From contig CM037864.1 in the NCBI GenBank assembly GCA_021292105.1, positions 44,361,816-44,425,815 of the forward strand: DNA of 64,000 nt, in the 5' to 3' direction. Origin of the DNA: Anadara kagoshimensis (Eukaryota; Mollusca; Bivalvia; Arcoida; Arcidae). Below the pieces are notes generated by a model. That model searched no databases. It saw nothing but the letters and a program-made list of their open reading frames with translations, and was not told where the DNA came from. The translations under genes and the position numbers were made by a program. Numbering within the stretch: the first letter of the stretch is position 1; every line of letters starts with the position of its first letter. Shown here in pieces: positions 1 through 11,835 of the stretch.

Positions 1-100
1 AAATATATACATAGTTATGTTTCTCAAAGGGTTAACCACACTCGATTTGATTTTGGGTGTGAATTAATTTGGTCAAGTGAACAATATAGAACAAAGTGCA

Positions 101-141
101 AATAATAATAATAATAATAATATAATAATAATAATAATAAT
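101..141. repeat. (AAT)n microsatellite
   Basis: About 13 AAT units with one dropped base. Confidence 0.95.
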
Positions 142-648
142 TTGCAAAATGTCTCCAAGCTTTCAGGTCGAGTAAATCTTGTACATATTATTTTGCATGG
201 TTACAAATGTCACAGTTTGTTGACTTTTCTTTTGAATCATGATAGTATATTTGAATTGAAAGTTTGATAAAGGTTTGGGAAAAGATTTCCTCATAATTCA
301 ATTATAAACATTTTTCTTTCTGAAGATTTAATTCACTTGGTCTCCTATGACCTCTTAAAATCAATTTTGTCCTTTTATTGGAAATTAATTCTATATAACG
401 ACGTAGTTGTTTTACAATTTGACTGTAGTGTGCATTAAAATAAATCTTTGAAGTACAATTATAATATTAATGGTTATAGTATCATTGGCTTTAAGTTTTT
501 TTCTATTTTGAGATTCATTCCAGTTTGATGTTTATGCAAAGACTAATGTTTGCAAGATACATTACTTTGAATGTAAGGGCGAATTCCGAATGTTTTATGC
601 TTTGGTGTTCAACAAAATTAGGTCATTTATAAATTGTAATAGTTTTAA

Positions 649-1045
649 TTAAAAACAAACATACTAATCTATGTCCGAATCACAATCCAGAAGCAAAGTA
701 AAAACTTTAGAACTGACAATTAGGTTAGACACTTGAACTTCCGCCAGGGAAGTTAGGCCGGGTGCTCCGGAAGTGTAAGCACCTCCTGTTTAGCTAGCTA
801 CACCCGCTTCGTGTGTAATCAAAATTGTGTGAAAGGTACAAAGGACGTGAATTATATCCAAGGCAATCTTGGACACAGAGACATCAAACTTATCAACAAT
901 ACTGTGATGACGACCATAAAACTTTTTGAGGGCCTTGATAAGCCTAGGTACTCAATATTCCCGAGTCAACAATTTATTTGCAAGCAGCCCGCTTCGTTGT
1001 AAAAAGTCCTTGTAGTGGGAACAATCTCTACTATAGTGTATTAAT
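649..1045 (+). repeat. R1 dispersed repeat, near full length
   Basis: Best copy of a roughly 400-bp family. Order of landmarks: AAACAAACATACTAATCYATGTCC, GTGCTCCGGAAGGGTAAGCA-like core, TTTAGCTAGCTACACCCGC, GACATCAAACTTATCAACAA, GGCCTTGATAAGCCTAGG, and GCTTCGTTGTAAAAAGTCC near the end. No coding frame, no visible tRNA promoter. Confidence 0.8.
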
Positions 1046-1724
1046 TTGGAAACAAATACACAATAAGCAGGAAAAGCAGGTACATTGCTGCATAGAAAAG
1101 TAAAGTTGACAATAGAAAATTTAAGTCATCACGTTTGTCATAAAGTTTAAAATGTAGCCTTTCGTGGGCGTCATAACTCATGTATTAGTCTAAATATAAA
1201 GCAGGACTTTCTCAGTCGTGTCTTTTATTTCAAGCTTACTAGGATAGATGACATTCACATAGTCTCCAAATTTAGGATTTTTAAGAGAAAAAATCTATAT
1301 ATCTGTATGTTGAGTTGAATGATTTGGTGACAGTCTTCTCTCCAGATTTACCAAGGTTCTGCATAAATATTGTATAAAATTTAATAAGTAGATTTTTGCA
1401 TGAATTACCGAAATGCAACTTCTTTAAATTTTAGAAAGCTAAGATTGTATGAAATATACTGACAGAAATAGAACAAAAACAATCCTGATACTTTTTCCGC
1501 TGATGTGTAGAGCTGTACTTATTTCTCGAAATACTTTGACGGCAGTAGTCATTGATCGTGTTGTGTGGTTTGAACATGCTGTTATATATCAGTCTTTTTT
1601 GCCTCTTGTTTTGTTCGAGCGTTGTTGTCATTAACGTGTTTTGATCTTGGTGTCGCTGGAATATTTTGCCAAGTACATGCTTTCTAGTAACAATTGTTTC
1701 TTATATTTAATATACCAGCATAAT

Positions 1725-1782
1725 TGTCATGTGCTAGTTTTGAATGCGTTATTTTATAAAAATTCAAAAGTAGCACATGACA
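1725..1782. repeat. 58-bp hairpin, monomer of the palindrome family at 39774
   Basis: Starts TGTCATGTGCTAGTTTTGAA, ends AAGTAGCACATGACA and folds on itself with a short AT-rich middle. It matches one half of the 122-bp palindrome with a few changes. No target duplication is visible. Confidence 0.75.
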
Positions 1783-3259
1783 CTAGTATCAATCAAAGTC
1801 ATACCATACTCTACACATATGTACCGATATTAACGTATCTTTTATTAGTTTTGTTCTGATCATTACTGATGTGGAATTTAATTTAATTTATTACATGTAT
1901 CTCTATAAAATATCCATGCATCAAACGCAACAAATGACATACGAATATAATATAAAAGCTTTTTATATTACAATATGTTATGAAATTTTGTTTGATATAA
2001 GGATTGGCGCCTTTATTTTTTGTTGTTTATAATATATAGTGATTGATGTCCATAGCGGACTTTTCATCATACATACACATCATCGTACTAGATTCGTGTT
2101 CCTGAACTTCTGTCACACTAAAACAATACATTAATGGTGACATTTTAAGGCCCTGAAATAGCATCTGTATTGAGACTGCAAAGTGAATCCATATTGCTTG
2201 TGCATCATTGGTAAATCTTTTGGATTAATTATTATGCTTTGCTTGCCGCCAGTGACAGCCTATAGTCTTGAGTCTAACAATCAATATTAAAATAGTGTGT
2301 GATTTTTATTTTAACTGTCTCATTCATGATTTAGTAATATGTTCTGACATATATATTTAAACCATCTACATGTATAATTCAACATGTATTACGTTTTGTA
2401 CGTTTTATTTGTTATCTAAAGTTCTTAAAACTATTTCAAATGAAAGACCATTTGTATGATGGCTCTGTATCCATAATTATCCTAGATATACATTTAGTTG
2501 ACGTACCATAGCTCCATGCTCCTGTCATTCTCAATTTTGTTCACACATTTGGCGGGTCTAACTAACTAAACACAGTGGCGCTTCCCCATCAGGTACACCC
2601 GGTCTCACTTACCGGTTAGCAGGCTTGCATATTTACGTGCCTAAATAAATTTGTAAGTTTTTAAAGTATTTGCTTTGCTATTTGGATTGTGATTTAATTG
2701 TATGTTTGTGTTTGACACAAGTATCCTCGTTTAACTTAATATCCCAAATGATTAACACTGTTAGAAACAAGATTCAGTTCTATGCCTAACCGATATCTAA
2801 ACGCCTAAATTTTTTATTAAATGATCGAAAGTATTTCAAATAGACTGATACGTTTGTTTATCATGATAAGATACTCTTGAGAATTCATATGCTGTGCACA
2901 CCGTTTGTATGCAATTTAATAAATGCAAATAACATAATTGCGTAATCGAAAAACACTTTTCCCCAGTTAAAATTAATTAAACAACGATGCACTTAAATAT
3001 AATCAATTGGTATTTACATTTATAATAATTAATCTTATAATGTTTATATGACGCAGTTTAAATGTTAATGAAACATTTACAACAAAATCTCCATTAAGCC
3101 TGATTATACTTTCAAACAAAAACACACTGCATTTAGAAAAGTATCATAAATATTTGTCAATGCAAACAAGTCTGATGTACGTGTTTATTTGCTCAATTGA
3201 ATCTTACAATTACAAATTATAATACTGAAAGTACAATTTACAAGGGATTTCTAAACTTT

Positions 3260-3560
3260 CCTTGGCTGGATGGAGATATTCCAAGATCCCGTTGTCACTG
3301 TATCTACAATACTCCATTATGCACTCTATATACAAATAAATTGTTTACGCAAGGATATTGCTAGCCTAGGCTCTATTTCAACACTCTCAAAAAATTTGAT
3401 GGTCGTCATCACTATATTGTTGACAAGTACGATGTTCCTGTATCCAAAATTACTATGGATATATTTGACGTCCCGTGTTTCTTCATTCCCAATTTTTCTA
3501 GCTAAACAGATCATTATCACAACATAATTTTGTTTGTTTGTTGTTTCCTGGTTTATTCAA
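3260..3560 (-). repeat. R1 dispersed repeat, 3' two-thirds, inverted
   Basis: Minus-strand match to the R1 part from TTAGCTAGC-like sequence through the 'cttgataagcctagg' equivalent (here AGCCTAGGCTCT on plus). Confidence 0.65.
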
Positions 3561-4120
3561 ACAAGGAATCTTGCATCCAATGTATTAATGCGATCTTGTT
3601 TGCAAACTTTATTTTCAAACTTTACAACTCATGTTCATCGAGTGTGCATCAAGACCCACAAAAGGATATCAGTAATATTTTTTGTAAATAGTCCAGTTCC
3701 ATTGAGATGTGTTGATAATTTTAGAATGGACATTTGTTGTAGTGCAACAACAAATACAAAAAAGAAAAGAAATGGGCTGGCTCAGAATAGGAGCTTTGGG
3801 GGACTTGCTACAGAAATATCGACCCAAGCCCAGTTATATTGTTCATCTAAATATACTTATTTCGAAATCAAATTATGAACCCCAGAGGTAGTGAAAATAC
3901 GCATAAATGACCGACCATTGTTTCCATTGAAACAAATTGAGATTTTCCAGAGATGACAAATGTCGGTGATAAGGATTTACCAGGTGTTTTCACTGGACTT
4001 CAATGCACATTCGATGAACGCGAGTAGTAAAGTTTACACCTCCAAAAGAGCCTGAATTACCATCTCAACAAATTTTCTTAATAAAAAAAACATACCAATA
4101 CATATCGAAACCAAAATCCC

Positions 4121-4497
4121 AAAGCAAGGACGCGGTAGCCTAGTAATTAAGACGTCACTCTACAAATCCAGGGTCTCTCACCGCCGTGAGTCCCGCTCAG
4201 ACCACATGTGGGAAAGTAAATTTTCTTTGTCGTTGGCCTTTACTGGTTCACCCGGTGCCAGTATAATGAGACTGGGGAGTGGTACGATAGTCTGCGGCGT
4301 ACTGACTAGCACCTTAATTAAAGTCGCACCGTGTGCGCGCTGGTACAAGGCAGACCATACAACACACTCGCACTTCACATGCATGCACGAAATTGCTCAT
4401 ATATTAATCCATTAATGAAATAGTTCTCGTCGCGAATAGCTATAAAAAAGGCTGATGCGACGTTAAGCAACATTCAACCAACAAACCAGCAAAAATC
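4121..4497 (+). mobile_element. SINE-like element with tRNA-like head
   Basis: Starts GGACGCGGTAGCCTAGTAAT (A-box-like) and ends GCGACGTTAAGCAACATTCA before an AAC-rich tail. The B box is degenerate. Its open frames are chance. Confidence 0.7.
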
Positions 4498-5190
4498 CCG
4501 AAGCAAATTTAAATCTTTGAAGCTGGTAAATTAACACCCGAACTTCCACTAGGGAAGTGTGCCCGGGTTTCTCCGGAAGAAGCGTTCAAATAATGATAAG
4601 CATGCAAATATAAAACAAAGAAATTACTATATAAGTTTCATTTATATTTAATTTACCTAGTGATTTCTGGTATAATCTGAATCAACGTCTCAGATAAGTA
4701 TCAATTATATACTGACACTAAGCCAAACAGCAAAGGTTGCGCATCGAGATCGAACCAACAGCTCATACGAATATCATCAAAGCCCGAACTTGTCTTTAAT
4801 CAAGCCCGAAGTTAAAAAAGTTAAAAATATTACATAAATGGTTACGAATTCGAATTCAGCAGTCTTTAGTTGATACAATTATCTCAATCTTTACCAAAAA
4901 TTGCTACGAAAACAACCATGTTTTAAGTTTCGTAAAATATTGTGACAGAGCTCCGAATTATATTAATGCTTAAATGAAACAGGATTTAGTTTTTTAGGCT
5001 TTAAGCTGTGGTTTACGTATCATGATGATTAACTTCATCTCCTAGACGAGGTTGAGTATAACTGGGTAAGGAAATTTGTCAATTCTAATGTTGAATTTCG
5101 GAGGTTTTCTCCAAACACTCTTGTTTCCTTTACCATTCCAAAAATAACCACCTTCATATAGGTAAAGGAATCTTGACTTAGGACTCCCAA

Positions 5191-5287
5191 GTACATACAG
5201 TGGCACCAACAAGCTTTTTTTGTGGTGATGGTATCTTATTGAATAAATACCATGACTACAAAAGCTTGTTCGTGCCACTGTATGTAC
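5191..5287. repeat. Hairpin element, about 42-bp imperfect arms
   Basis: GTACATACAGTGGCACCAAC at the left is mirrored by GTGCCACTGTATGTAC at the right end, and the inner arms share AAGCTT and GGTAT. Confidence 0.75.
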
Positions 5288-6092
5288 ATTTAAAAATATC
5301 AGTAGTTCCTGTTTAAAAAAATAGATTAAAAATGCATCAACAGGGTTCTGTACATTTCCCCACTCCCATCCTTATTTCATTTTTGTAACCATAACTGAGT
5401 TATTAATGTTTATTTAAAAATAACATTACGAGTTAAACTGCAGATACCAATGCCACTGTTCTGAAACTGTGAAGACACACACCTACACGTGAATCAAATG
5501 TGATTTAGATATATATGCAGCTAGGTATTTTACCATCCCTGTCATCGATGTCACATTAAAATATTCTCTGGAGAAATATACAATCAGATATTAAACCAAT
5601 ACAATTTATTTATTTCAGAACCGTTATAATGCCTTGATTAATCCTCTACATTTAATCAAATGAATACCGACAATACCGTTATTATTGTACAAATTTCTCA
5701 CTTCAGTATCCAAACATTATGTACAAATGTAACTAAATTGAAGGACTATTATCAGTAATGAATTGGAATTTTATAGAACGTTTTATGCACCATTATTCAA
5801 TCGCATGTCCCAGTATTACACATCCATACGAACCATAATTGCACGTCCCTCATTATCGATGCATGACATCAAAAGTTTAAAAGTTCTTCAATGTAAAACC
5901 ATTTTACGTATATTGGGCGCACTATTGAATCATCAAGGGAGAATAATTCTTACAAAGGAATGAAGCTTAACTATTTTGAGTTTGTTAAGGGTTAATATTA
6001 CTGCATAAATCTGCAAAATTAGTGACCCTGTTTTGTTTTAGGAACCATGGGCTACTGGGCCCCTCCTAATCTTAAATATATAAACGTGGATT

Positions 6093-6620
6093 GATTGATT
6101 TAACGTTCCAGTCAAGAATATTTCACTTATATCCAGACGTCAACAGTTATGTTTAAAGTGAAGAAATCTTTACCTTTGCAGTGCGCTCAGGGTAATGTGC
6201 ATGGTTGGTTCTTTAACGTTTCACGCCTGCCATGACGGGTGGTTCTTTAACGTTTCACGCCTGCCATGACGGGTGGTTCTTTAACGTTTCACGCCTGCCA
6301 TGACGGGTGGTTCTTTAACGTTTCACGCCTGCCATGACGGGTGGTTCTTTAACGTTTCACGCCTGCCATGACGGGTGGTTCTTTAACGTTTCACGCCTGC
6401 CATGACGGGTGGTTCTTTAACGTTTCACGCCTGCCATGACACTTGGCATCGGTTTTTAAGAGACCCAGTGACTTTCATTTCTAAAATTTCTAAAAACCGA
6501 GTGCTTGGCGAAGGGACAGTCACTACCTTTTTTCAAATCTTGGTCAGACCTTGACCGCGGTTGAACCCAGGACCTCACAATACGAAGCGAGCACTACCAA
6601 CTGAGCTACTGTATTGGTTG
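6093..6620 (-). mobile_element. tRNA-derived SINE, minus strand, with internal minisatellite
   Basis: On the minus strand from 6620 the head reads AGTAGCTCAGTTGGTAGTGC (A box), then GGGTTCAACC (B box), like a tRNA with its promoter. The body follows with a 'ggcgtgaaacgttaaagaacc' type motif. That part has expanded into the 34-bp array at 6204-6440. The low-coordinate end is uncertain and may include a second repeat (6093-6165). Confidence 0.75.
6204..6440. repeat. 34-bp minisatellite, seven copies
   Basis: Unit GGTGGTTCTTTAACGTTTCA plus CGCCTGCCATGACG, seven virtually identical copies, inside the SINE body. Confidence 0.95.
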
Positions 6621-7394
6621 CTTATATACAGACACTGATTGTATATTATACGCGTTCTTTTTTAGTTAAAATCAACAATCTTTTTTTAATATAAGAGTAG
6701 ACACGTTTGTTTATGATTTGATACATAATCTGATCTGCTTATTGGTCCAAACCGTGTATCTTGTGACCATTGATCTAGCTAGTGACATACTCCATGGGCC
6801 AAATTTACTGATGCAAAAATTTGATTTAGCATTTAGCAAGTGTATGATTCTATGATTTGACTTTTCAGAACAGCATGAACCATAAACGAACTCGGCCTTT
6901 CTTTTGTAAAAAAGTTTACTTCTTGGTATGTTTGATTAGAATTGATCAAACATTTTTCCTACTTTTGTGCCAAAGAGGTTTTCTTATTTGACCCGAGACC
7001 TACTTATGAATCCAACATAACCAATATAATAATTATGAACTCGGTCTTGATTCTTTAAAGAGAATCGTTGTGAGAAAAGTGTGACGACTATTAGACTAAA
7101 ATTGTAGCTTAAAGCATGTATGAAATATAATATTTGCCCTTCTGAATCATTGGATAATTTTTTACACTTGCTCTAGAACAACGCATAATGGATTTTAACT
7201 CCAAACAAAGAAGGAGGTTTTATCACATAAAGAATCTTTTCCCATGAATATTCATTTAGGAAATAAATCCCAATTTTAACGCTGCAATGTTGAATCAGTA
7301 ACAATTATTTACTTCATGTTGCTGCAATGTTTAATAAGTATTTTAATATCCTCATAAATTCATGTCATGTTCCATTATATTTACACCTGTTCAT

Positions 7395-7705
7395 ATGCCT
7401 GCTCATTAAGTGGGGGATTATGGGTTCGAAACCGACTTGGTCTGACCCAAGACTTGAAAATGGCTAGAGACTGTTCTTTCGCAAAGCACTCGGCATTACG
7501 AAATGAAAGTTACGGTTCTTTCGGGTGGGGACTTTTAAATAAACGAGGTCCCGTGTCACAGTAGGCGTGGCACGATAAAGAACCCTGCTCTATAATGTCA
7601 TCATCACAACACATAAAAAAATTCTGCACCTTTGCTTGTATCAGGTGACGTCTCGATTATTATGTTCCTTGACTGGGACGTTAAACACAATTGCTCAACT
7701 CTTTT
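7395..7705 (+). mobile_element. SINE with B box and 'gacgttaa' tail
   Basis: A B-box-like GGGTTCGAAACC lies near 7422-7433. The body has AGGCGTGGCACGATAAAGAACC, related to the 6.1-6.6 kb SINE in reverse orientation. The 3' end is GACTGGGACGTTAAACACAA. The 5' limit is uncertain. Confidence 0.65.
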
Positions 7706-8277
7706 CATATAAAACATAAGAGTTGCCGCTCTTGAAATACGTAAAAGAGATTGTAAGTCACCAGTCGAACATAACTTACATCGAGACTGTCAGTTCTGGG
7801 ATGGCGGAAGGAACCAAATCTGTCAAGACTGTTACAGTTATGTCACACGGTGGCAGGATAATGCACTAGCGAGGTACTGCTATCTCTCTGACCTCGGGAT
7901 CAAACATGAAGCGCCACTTTAAACACTGTCAATAAAGGGACATAAGCGAACCAGCGCGATCACGTGTAAAATAATCGTGTTCAGCGCTTCATTAGAAAAG
8001 GTTAAGTAATACTAAAAGCTGGTCTTCTATCGAACCCATATATCAATATATACAATATAATAATAATATCTCCATTGCTCAAACTCTATTTATTAGTTAT
8101 GGGGAATATAAACAATTGAATATGAAATCATAAAGGAACTTGTAACAGCTACACACATATGTAATAATTTGATAATGATGTGAATGATCATTTTCTTTCT
8201 AATTAATGCACTGTATAAAGTTGCTTTTATTTACTTGGGAATTAATTTCGTTATATTCACGGTTTCACTTTATAACG

Positions 8278-8970
8278 TACGAAAGTACGAAAGCCTATAA
8301 AGCTCATGAATAAAAAAATTAAAAGGCGTAATAACGCGAAATAAAGGCGTTATAAAAGGCGTTATAACGCCTTTAAAAAGGCGTAATAACGCGAATTGAA
8401 AGGCGTAATAACGCGAAGTAAAGGCGTAATAATGCGAAATAAAGGCGTAATAACGCGAATTTAAAGACATTATAACGCGAATAAAAAGGCGTAATAACGC
8501 GAAGTGAAAGGCGTTATAATGCCTTTTTGTCTATATATAGAGCAGTCACTTCCCTTGAGAATGTTTCTCTCCATAGGTTAACAACCCTAACCACAAACAG
8601 ATTGGTTTTAGTTTGAATAGCTTAAGGCAACCCTTGATCTATTCATACTTAGATGTCACAAATGTCATTTAATCATTGTTAAAAGTTAGCGATTGACAAT
8701 TAGACAGGAACTTTTTAATAAATAGCCATGTGTATATTGCCAATGTTTATCAATGTTTATATTTCAGATTACTTAAAAAGATTTTCATCCCCATATATAA
8801 AATGATACTCTTTATGAAAAAACTTTAACATTGAAAAGAATCATTTCTTTATGTTTTACTTAAATAGTATGTTTATTTCAGCGCAGGATCGGATGATGTG
8901 CAGTCTTTGAATTTTCATAGAATAAATACATATAAAACAGCTCATTACAATACATATAGTTGTGCAGGAA

Positions 8971-9021
<51 letters not shown>

Positions 9022-9253
9022 ACACACACACTTTTAATATGTATGTAAAGGGGGGTAGAGATAAACCCCAGGACCTCCACATCATTATGGTAGGCATCTT
9101 AATTTCGCGTTAATACGCCTTTAATTCGCGTTATAACGCCTTTCAATTCGCATTATTACGCCTTTATTTCGCGTTATAACGCCTTAATTTCGCGTTATTT
9201 CGCCTTTTAATTTATTTTTATTCATGAGCTTAATAGGCTTTCGTACTTTCGTA
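8278..9253. mobile_element. Foldback-type element with long inverted arms made of about 18-bp tandem units
   Basis: The arms (8278-about 8530 and about 9098-9253) are inverted copies built from repeats of the form 'AAAGGCGTAATAACGCGAA'. Their outer ends both begin TACGAAAGTACGAAAGCC and share 'AGCTCATGAATAAAAA'. 'ATAACG' occurs just outside both ends (8272-8277 and 9254-9259). It may be a 6-bp target duplication, though the word also occurs inside the units. The centre holds ordinary sequence and an AC microsatellite. There is no transposase. Architecture resembles foldback elements. Confidence 0.75.
8970..9031. repeat. (AC)n microsatellite
   Basis: About 30 AC units with two small interruptions, inside the foldback element. 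Confidence 0.95.
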
Positions 9254-9714
9254 ATAACGCGAAATTAAATACAAAATGAATATTTTCATGTAGCATTCAT
9301 TAAGCTAGACTTGGATAATCTGTACAGAAAATTGTAAATACTGCACCGCAATGCACTGAATAAGTTCCAGTGTCTGAACCGTGAAAGTTTTTCCCTGCAT
9401 AAAAAAAAACTAAACAGTACTTGTTGTGGTGATACAAGAGCATTTGTGAAAATAAGCTTTCTTCATAATGCATAGAAAAGTCTAATGGCGTCATTGTTTG
9501 CATTTTTGATACAAATAATATACAGGATAGTGTAGGGAATTATTCTGTATGTCGGATATTGATTTAGATGTAGATGGATTTTGTAAATTTTAGTCCATCC
9601 GTTTTTCTCATTTTGACATCTAAAATAAATATTTAGATTTCCACAATTTTTGGTCCGAGCACTAATAATTAGGAATTTTAAACCACCGTCGAGTGCTGTA
9701 AAATTGAAACAGGT

Positions 9715-11835
9715 TCAGCAATAGTTTACATCGTGAACATAATGTTAAATTGTGTTGGTGTGAATGATTACACAGTATACCGTCGTATACAGCGTTTACA
9801 ACAAACATGTTATTGCATAAAACCCTTTTTGATGTTTTTAGAACAGGCAGCTCGTAGACTTATATCTGTTCAGTACATGCTTAGTCAGGCAGGTGTTTTG
9901 GAAAGCTTACACTCGCTATACTTTATCTCTCGAGAAACTGATGACCACGACCTTTTAGGTTCAACAACCTAAAAGGTCGTTGGCATCAGTTCAGTAGTGT
10001 CATATACCACTATTTAAAATTTAATCATAAAATACGGTAGAAAACAAATGGATTCTATAAAAGATAAAGTTGTGTTAATAACAGGTTAGTGTTATAAAAT
10101 ATAAATATAGAAGACTGCAACTATTCTGAATTTTAAAGTTTGTGGCACGACTATGCATGTTTTCTTTTGTTCTCGGATGTTCTATAAATCCCCATACAAG
10201 TGAATAACTTGTAGGGGCGGAGCCTGATTTTCATTGTCCTCAACCCAAAAACTGTGCCGTGCTGTAAGTGAATTACAACAAGTGGTTACGGTGACCTGGG
10301 TCAAATTAAGGACAAGATCATTTAAATAAAACCAAAGCAAACATTACACACAATTAAGACAAATCTATTTTAATCCAAAAAACTAGTATGGCATGAAATT
10401 TGAACAAAGTTGTCACATATTTCCATTTGAATTTAATTAGCATAAAATATAGTGGTAAATTGGTCACTGTATTTGTTTGTAATCCTAAGAATCTGCTTCA
10501 ACTACTACACAACATATAATGTCCTTAAGTTTTCAGTGTTTTGAGATAAAAACAAGTAGTACAATTTTTGTTTCTGTAAGTTGCACTAAAACATATTCTA
10601 GACACTCCTAAAATACAAAAAAAAATCATTTTTTAATTTCAAAATATTGAAACAAATTGAATACAGTAAACCAATATAAAAATGTTAAATCATTGTTCTA
10701 AACAGTTTTAATATTTTAATGTATGCAGGGGTTCCAAATTCCACGGGTCAGGGATTTGGAACCTATATATTGATTTTGCAATGGTACCCTTATATTTTAT
10801 GATTTTAACTGTAAAAAATGGATCTGCCATTCTAAATTTAAAGTAAATATGTATCACAGAACATAAGTAGATATCGGAAAAGTAATACTTTCACATCGTT
10901 AACATAATATTAAATTGTTTGTATGGGTGATCACATAATATAAAGTCGTATACAGCGTGCAATATCTAGTAAAAAAAACAAACAAAAAAAACAACACGGC
11001 ATAATAACCCTTCTAATGTTTTAACAACACTATTATCTCGTTGACGGGCAGCTTTATCGGACATTAACATTAACCTGTATAGGCTCAAGGTCCTATTGTT
11101 GCTATAATTAGCCTCACCCAGAGAGTAGGTCGATAGGAACTAGCGCAGACCCCCCTTTATTATTTACAGTTTAGTGTTGTGGCACGACTCTGCAGGTTTT
11201 CTTTAGTTCTCAGATGTTCTATAAATCCCAATACAAGTGAATAACTTGTAGGGGCGGAGCCTATTTTCATTGTCCTCAACCCGAAACTGTGTTGTAATGT
11301 TTTGTCGTGCTGTAAGTGAATTACAACAAGGAGTTACGGTGGCCTGGGTCAAATTAAGGACGAGATCATTTAAATAAAAGCATAGCAAACATTACACACA
11401 ATTAAGGCAAATCCATTTTAATACAAAAAGCTAGTATGACATAAAATTAGAAAAATTGTCACATATTTCCATTTAAATTTAATTAGCCTAAAATATATGT
11501 TCAACCACTACACAACATATAATGTACACCATTTCGTTAAGTTTTCAATGTTAGTAGTGAATTTTTGTTTCTGTATTTATAAGTTGCACTAAATCATATT
11601 CCAGACACTCCTAAAATACAAAAAAATCTTTTTCAATTTCAAAATATTGAAACAAATTGAATACAGTAAACCAATATATAAAAATGTTAAATTAATTGTT
11701 CGAAAGAATTATTTTTTTGTTATCATGTATAAAAGGTAAATTATTTACACAAATTTCAACATTTTAGCTATTTATTGATTTTGCCATGGTAGCCTTATAT
11801 TTCATAATTTTAACTAATGGATCTGCAGTTTAAAA
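9715..11835. repeat. Tandem segmental duplication around exon 1 of SDR copy 1
   Basis: Positions 9715-10840 and 10880-11835 are diverged direct copies. Shared landmarks include GTGGCACGACT (10142 and 11179), ACAAGTGAATAACTTGTAGG, GGGTCAAATTAAGGAC and TATTGATTTTGC. The exon 1 segment (10048-10084) is present only in the left copy; the right copy has unrelated sequence there. Confidence 0.82.
9939..9989 (+). promoter_or_regulatory. Strong hairpin about 60 nt upstream of the SDR copy 1 start codon
   Basis: ACGACCTTTTAGGTT at 9947-9961 pairs with AACCTAAAAGGTCGT at 9966-9980, with a 4-nt loop. A mismatched extension (CTGATG...CATCAG) brings the stem to about 23 bp. If transcription starts upstream it would fold in the 5' UTR. 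Whether it does is not shown by the sequence. Confidence 0.35.

Larger units (their letters stand above)
1..10047. other. Gene-free left flank of SDR copy 1
   Basis: AT-rich sequence with the repeats listed separately. I see no host exon: the frames here either lie in repeats or have no conserved motif. A diverged SINE-like stretch (minus strand, 'GTTTGATCCCGAGG' B-box-like) may occupy about 7740-7930. Confidence 0.6.

Noticed and set aside
3534-3891. Overlapping frames of 114 and 60 codons
   Set aside because: No conserved motif and no splice structure linking them to either SDR gene.
6550-6620. Functional tRNA gene on minus
   Set aside because: A and B boxes are present but the acceptor and anticodon stems do not pair well, and the sequence runs on into a SINE body.
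8856-9113. Frames rich in Thr-His or Val-Cys repeats
   Set aside because: Translations of the AC microsatellite.
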